In this document: positions 60,980 to 64,000 of the stretch, one piece after another
Numbering within the stretch: the stretch's first letter is position 1
How the letters are laid out: each line of letters starts with the position of its first letter
Assembly (NCBI GenBank): GCA_963575745.1
Contig: CAUYUJ010022518.1
Span: 45,001-109,000 of the forward strand
Direction: 5' to 3'
DNA from: Prorocentrum cordatum
Lineage: Eukaryota; Sar; Dinophyceae; Prorocentrales; Prorocentraceae
DNA length: 64,000 nt
Position numbers and translations under genes: made by a program
Notes under the pieces: model-generated
Databases searched by the model: none
The model's input: the letters and a program-made list of their open reading frames with translations, nothing else
Told to the model about the DNA's origin: nothing

Positions 60980-61674
60980 ATGCTGTTCGAACAGTCAAAC
61001 CATTGGCAACTCAACTTGTGGGCAGCTGCGATCGACTTCAAACATGCGATTGACGGCGTCGACCATCAGTGCTTGTGGGAAAAAGTCTGCTTGGAGCAAG
61101 AAAGGTTTTGGTATACAAATGGGGCACGCGAGAGTTACTCGTCTGACCAATCTGCATTTTTTGAAGACGTGTTGCTTTTGGCACCCAATCTACGGCAGCT
61201 CAAGTGCATCTTCCGTGACCTCAGGCACGCTACCTCCGCATGCGGACGAGAGTTGCACCCGGACAAGACGAACATTCTCACACATACGAAAAGGCAGGAC
61301 GGACGAACGACAGCCCACGTTGACGTCAATAGACAAAGCACGAAGTACCTCGGGGACGTAAGCTGACACTAAACGTGTACCACTGCACTGGGCTCTCCAA
61401 GAGAATCGCCGTGGGATGGCAAATGTTCCACCTCCGCGACGAGCTGATCAGCAAACGGTGCCCCTTGCACGACAGACTCTGGCTATTCAGTGGCACGGTG
61501 GCGCCAAGCGTGCTGTTCGGCTGCACCTCGCGGGCCCTCACCAAGGACATGCTCTTTACACTGCGGCGCACCTGGCGACGTATGCTGCGACCCATCGTGA
61601 ACACACCCAGACGAAGCGCGCCAACAGCATGCAGCATCGACACGGGTAGCGGCGCCAACCCCGACCTTGATTAG
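60980..61674 (+). pseudogene. Broken non-LTR (LINE) reverse transcriptase
   Basis: Frame 60980-61366 has RT motif A (AAIDFKHAIDGVDHQCLW) and the region after motif C (LLLAPNLRQLK, HPDKTNIL, KYLG). Motif B is missing between them, and the catalytic A-D-D reads F-E-D. A frameshift leads into 61375-61674 with the usual downstream block (RIAVGWQMFHLRDELISKRC, LFSGTVAPSVLFG, RRTWRRMLRPIV). Deletion, frameshift and the changed catalytic site show it is dead. This family is common in dinoflagellate genomes. Confidence 0.8.
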
Positions 61675-61889
61675 CGCGACGACATCGCGAGCACAGGCGA
61701 CAGAGCACGAACACCAACGACACAAAAGCAGAGACTCGCGGCGACGTCGTCGAGTCCGATTTAGAACCGTAGGACGATTTCATTCGCAGAACTATCCCCG
61801 CAGCCGCAGCTTTAGCGACACGCTTCAAAGTGGATGAGTGGACGACGACGCTCTACCGTAAGCGCAACTGGCGAAGGGCAGGGCGAACC

Positions 61890-62090
61890 GCAGACACCGA
61901 CGTTTTTTCCGACCCTGCGCTGAAATTCGCACAGGAACGCGGATCCTGGAGTATATGGGATCCTGGTGTACATGTTTCGTTGTTTCCCCTGGAGAACGGG
62001 GGGAAAGTATACACCACACCACCCCGACGTCGTCCCCGACGCTCAAAAAAAATCCTGGGATTGAAAAAACAGCCCGCCACGACATTTCAC
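61890..62090. repeat. Dispersed repeat N, copy 2 (inverted)
   Basis: The reverse complement of 49240-49460: cagacaccgacgttttttcc ... tggtgtacatgtttcgttgt ... caccccgacgtcgtccccga. Confidence 0.8.
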
Positions 62091-62535
62091 AAGTCGTGCG
62101 ATCTACCATTGGGGCTACTACCCTGACGTGCGTGGATACTGTTGGATACCGCACGCTGTGGACAACAATTGGGAGGAGGAGGACTTCCTTGCACGCGCGC
62201 GCATTGGACCAGGCCCGGGCTCGCCCGCGCCGCCCCCGAGGGGGCCCGCCTGCTTGCGGACGCGCGCGTCTCGTCGTCGTCTCGTCGGCTGGGTGGCCTG
62301 CCCGGGAGGGACGTCGGAGGGGCGGGCCCTTTGCAGAGCGTGGCGAGGGCTTCATCGCACGAGGCCCCCGCGGGGCGCCCGCCGGCGGGCACTTGGCCGA
62401 AGACCCGGGGAACCTCGCCAGCGCACGAGGCGCCCGCGGGCGGGCTCCAGCCGGCAGCCTCGAGAGCCCAGCAAGCGCCCAGCGCCCAGGAGAGGCACCA
62501 TACGCAGACCAGGCACGCCTTACCACTACGATCAG

Positions 62536-62690
62536 GAGGGGAAGAAACACACAGACACAATTGATCGTCGACTCCCAGGAAAATATAGGGAAATATGGGA
62601 AGTGGGGGGGGGGGGGGACAGAAACCCAGAAAATATGGGAACATATGCGGATTCCTGTTATTTGTGTGTATTTATTTGTGTGTTTGTGGG
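62536..62690 (+). other. Introner-like repeat, copy F (3' border lost)
   Basis: ATCAG|GAGGGGAAGAAACACACAGA at the start, with the standard body. The end reads TTTGTGTGTTTGTGGGCCCC where other copies have TGTCCCAG. Confidence 0.6.
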
Positions 62691-62814
62691 CCCCTTCATA
62701 CGAGGCGCCCGCGGGCGAACGCATGGCGAACATAATCTAGTCAAGCAGCTACTCAAGATTCTAGGGCTTACGCCACGCCACCGGCCCCTTGAGGAAACTC
62801 TCGGTTGCGGCGGG

Positions 62815-62915
62815 TTGCTCTGGAGTGCCTCTTGGGCGCCTTTGGGGGGCTTGGTGGTGCCCTGTTCGGCGCTTCGTGGGGACCTGGGGGGGGGGCCTCT
62901 GGGTGCTACGTGTCG
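62815..62915. repeat. CTTGG-type degenerate satellite, short
   Basis: gcctcttgggcgcctttggg units. Confidence 0.6.
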
Positions 62916-63027
62916 CAAAGTGCACTTTGTCTTGTAATTCTTGTGAGGACCGCGATGGTTTGGGGGGGGTCTTTGCTTCGGGTCGGCCGTCGGTCGAGGG
63001 GGTGGGCGTTTACGAATACGGAGCAGG

Positions 63028-63115
63028 GGTAGATCACATTTTCCGAAGGGGATGGGAAAGGGATTTGGACGAGAGGCTCGCCTAACCCACCGACGCCCGA
63101 AGGGCTTGTGGAATG
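63028..63115. repeat. Dispersed repeat P, copy 3
   Basis: CGCCTAACCCACCGACGCCC and GAAGGGCTTGTGGAAT parallel the other two copies. Confidence 0.5.
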
Positions 63116-63439
63116 GTGTTCGTGGGCGTAGTTATTGGATTCGTGTAGGCCGCGAGAGCCTTCGGCGCAGGATCTACACTCCTCCGGAAAGCTTGGCCGG
63201 GATGATGCTCAGGAGAAGCTTGTCGGGGAGGTGGTTAAAGGGACCAGGAGGTGGGAAGGACCTGATGGGACGAGAGCGGAGTGCCCGTAGACAAGTCTTC
63301 AGGCCATGTCGATGAGATTCGGAAGGGTACCTCTCTTTGAAGTTCGCGTAAGGAAGCAAGAACTCATGCCTCCGACGCACCACTGGTTGATTCCTGGTCT
63401 GTTTTGGGCGGGTCGAGCGCTGTCTCGATGCCATCTTGG

Positions 63440-64000
63440 TTCGTCGGTGAGCTACCTTGGGCCATATCGGCGGCTGCCTTGGGCTGCGTTTGCGATCTGT
63501 TTGGGCCGCTCTGGTGTGCGAGAACAGGAGCGGGGAAACAGGCGAGAGCCCACGTGTGCATTCGGCGGGCGTCTGTCAAACGACGTTCTGGAGCCGTCGC
63601 GTGGGTCTCGGAGCGAGCCGTGGGGCGTGTCGGGGCCCTCTTTGGACCATCTGCCGCGTGCGCGTCGAAACACCAGAATAATGATTATTGAAGACGCCTG
63701 CGGCGAATCACCGCCGCCCCATGCCTTTTTGGAAGCGCCTATGTGGCCGAACGTTGAGGCCAGACCTGCGAAGCTATCGGACAATGTGTTTCCCGAGTCG
63801 GTTTGGAGGCCTTCGGGGAACACGTAGGTCATCTTGGCCATCAAGAGGCCATTTTGACCCTTTCGGGCTTTCTTGGAGGACGTCTTGGAGGGCTCTTGGG
63901 CCGTCTTGGAGGCCAGCTTGAGCGTCTTGGAGGCCTATAGGGCCGTCTTGGGGGCCTCTTGGGGCCGTCCTGGGCCTTTTGGGCGATCTTTGGGGGCACT
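63440..64000. repeat. CTTGG-type satellite, diverged, continuing off the right edge
   Basis: Sparse units to about 63800, then dense GGCCGTCTTGGAGGCC units from 63840 to the end. Confidence 0.75.

Overview
The window is nuclear DNA of a dinoflagellate. The decisive sign is a dinoflagellate spliced-leader relic on the minus strand at 40073-40093: it matches the leader as I know it at 20 of 21 positions and is followed by a second, decayed, truncated leader copy. High GC, AG|G acceptors, a majority of GC-AG introns, very long introns and massive simple-repeat content agree. The species cannot be named from the sequence.

The main gene is on the plus strand. Tiny exons at 5901-5988, 9455-9520 (tentative), 13989-14051, 29931-29983, 34336-34380, 35761-35807, 37282-37355, 42670-42714 and 50577-50649 join in phase into the seven-transmembrane domain of a GOST / lung-7TM family membrane protein. 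It begins before TM3-4 and ends with the LWRP motif after TM7. About 0.55 kb of coding sequence is spread over about 44.7 kb, and upstream exons should lie left of the window. Most of the window is therefore the introns of one giant gene.

The 15.9-kb intron between 14052 and 29930 carries, on the minus strand, a near-intact Penelope-like retroelement at 16003-22875. It has 572-bp pseudo-LTRs with only 6 differences and a 1673-codon ORF with an N-terminal GIY-YIG endonuclease and a YVDD reverse transcriptase. An in-frame TGA is followed by a further 139-codon membrane segment, and both ends lie in CA-rich microsatellite. It resembles the permuted N-terminal-endonuclease PLEs (Naiad/Chlamys type) but has large extra membrane and C-terminal regions.

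The rest of the introns and flanks is a dense set of short non-autonomous elements with inverted ends, here called MITE-A to MITE-H and MITE-S. There are also fold-backs, a six-copy family with splice-site-like ends (an introner-like candidate), tandem satellites with periods of 21, 29x3, 42, 83, 99 and about 140 bp, a degenerate CTTGG-rich satellite at about a dozen places, and many GGA/TCC, CA, GA, GAC and CAN microsatellites. A broken non-LTR (LINE) reverse transcriptase lies at 60980-61674. A minus-strand pair of duplicated coding-like blocks lies at 30663-31440, and plus-strand coding-like fragments lie at 36085-36960. Regions 2560-4830, 7990-9440, 9900-11560, 24340-25200, 41240-42660, 43000-43700, 53110-54000, 57180-58000 and 62950-63440 are mostly unique sequence in which I recognise no gene. 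Many ORFs longer than 100 codons are artefacts of GC-rich simple repeats.
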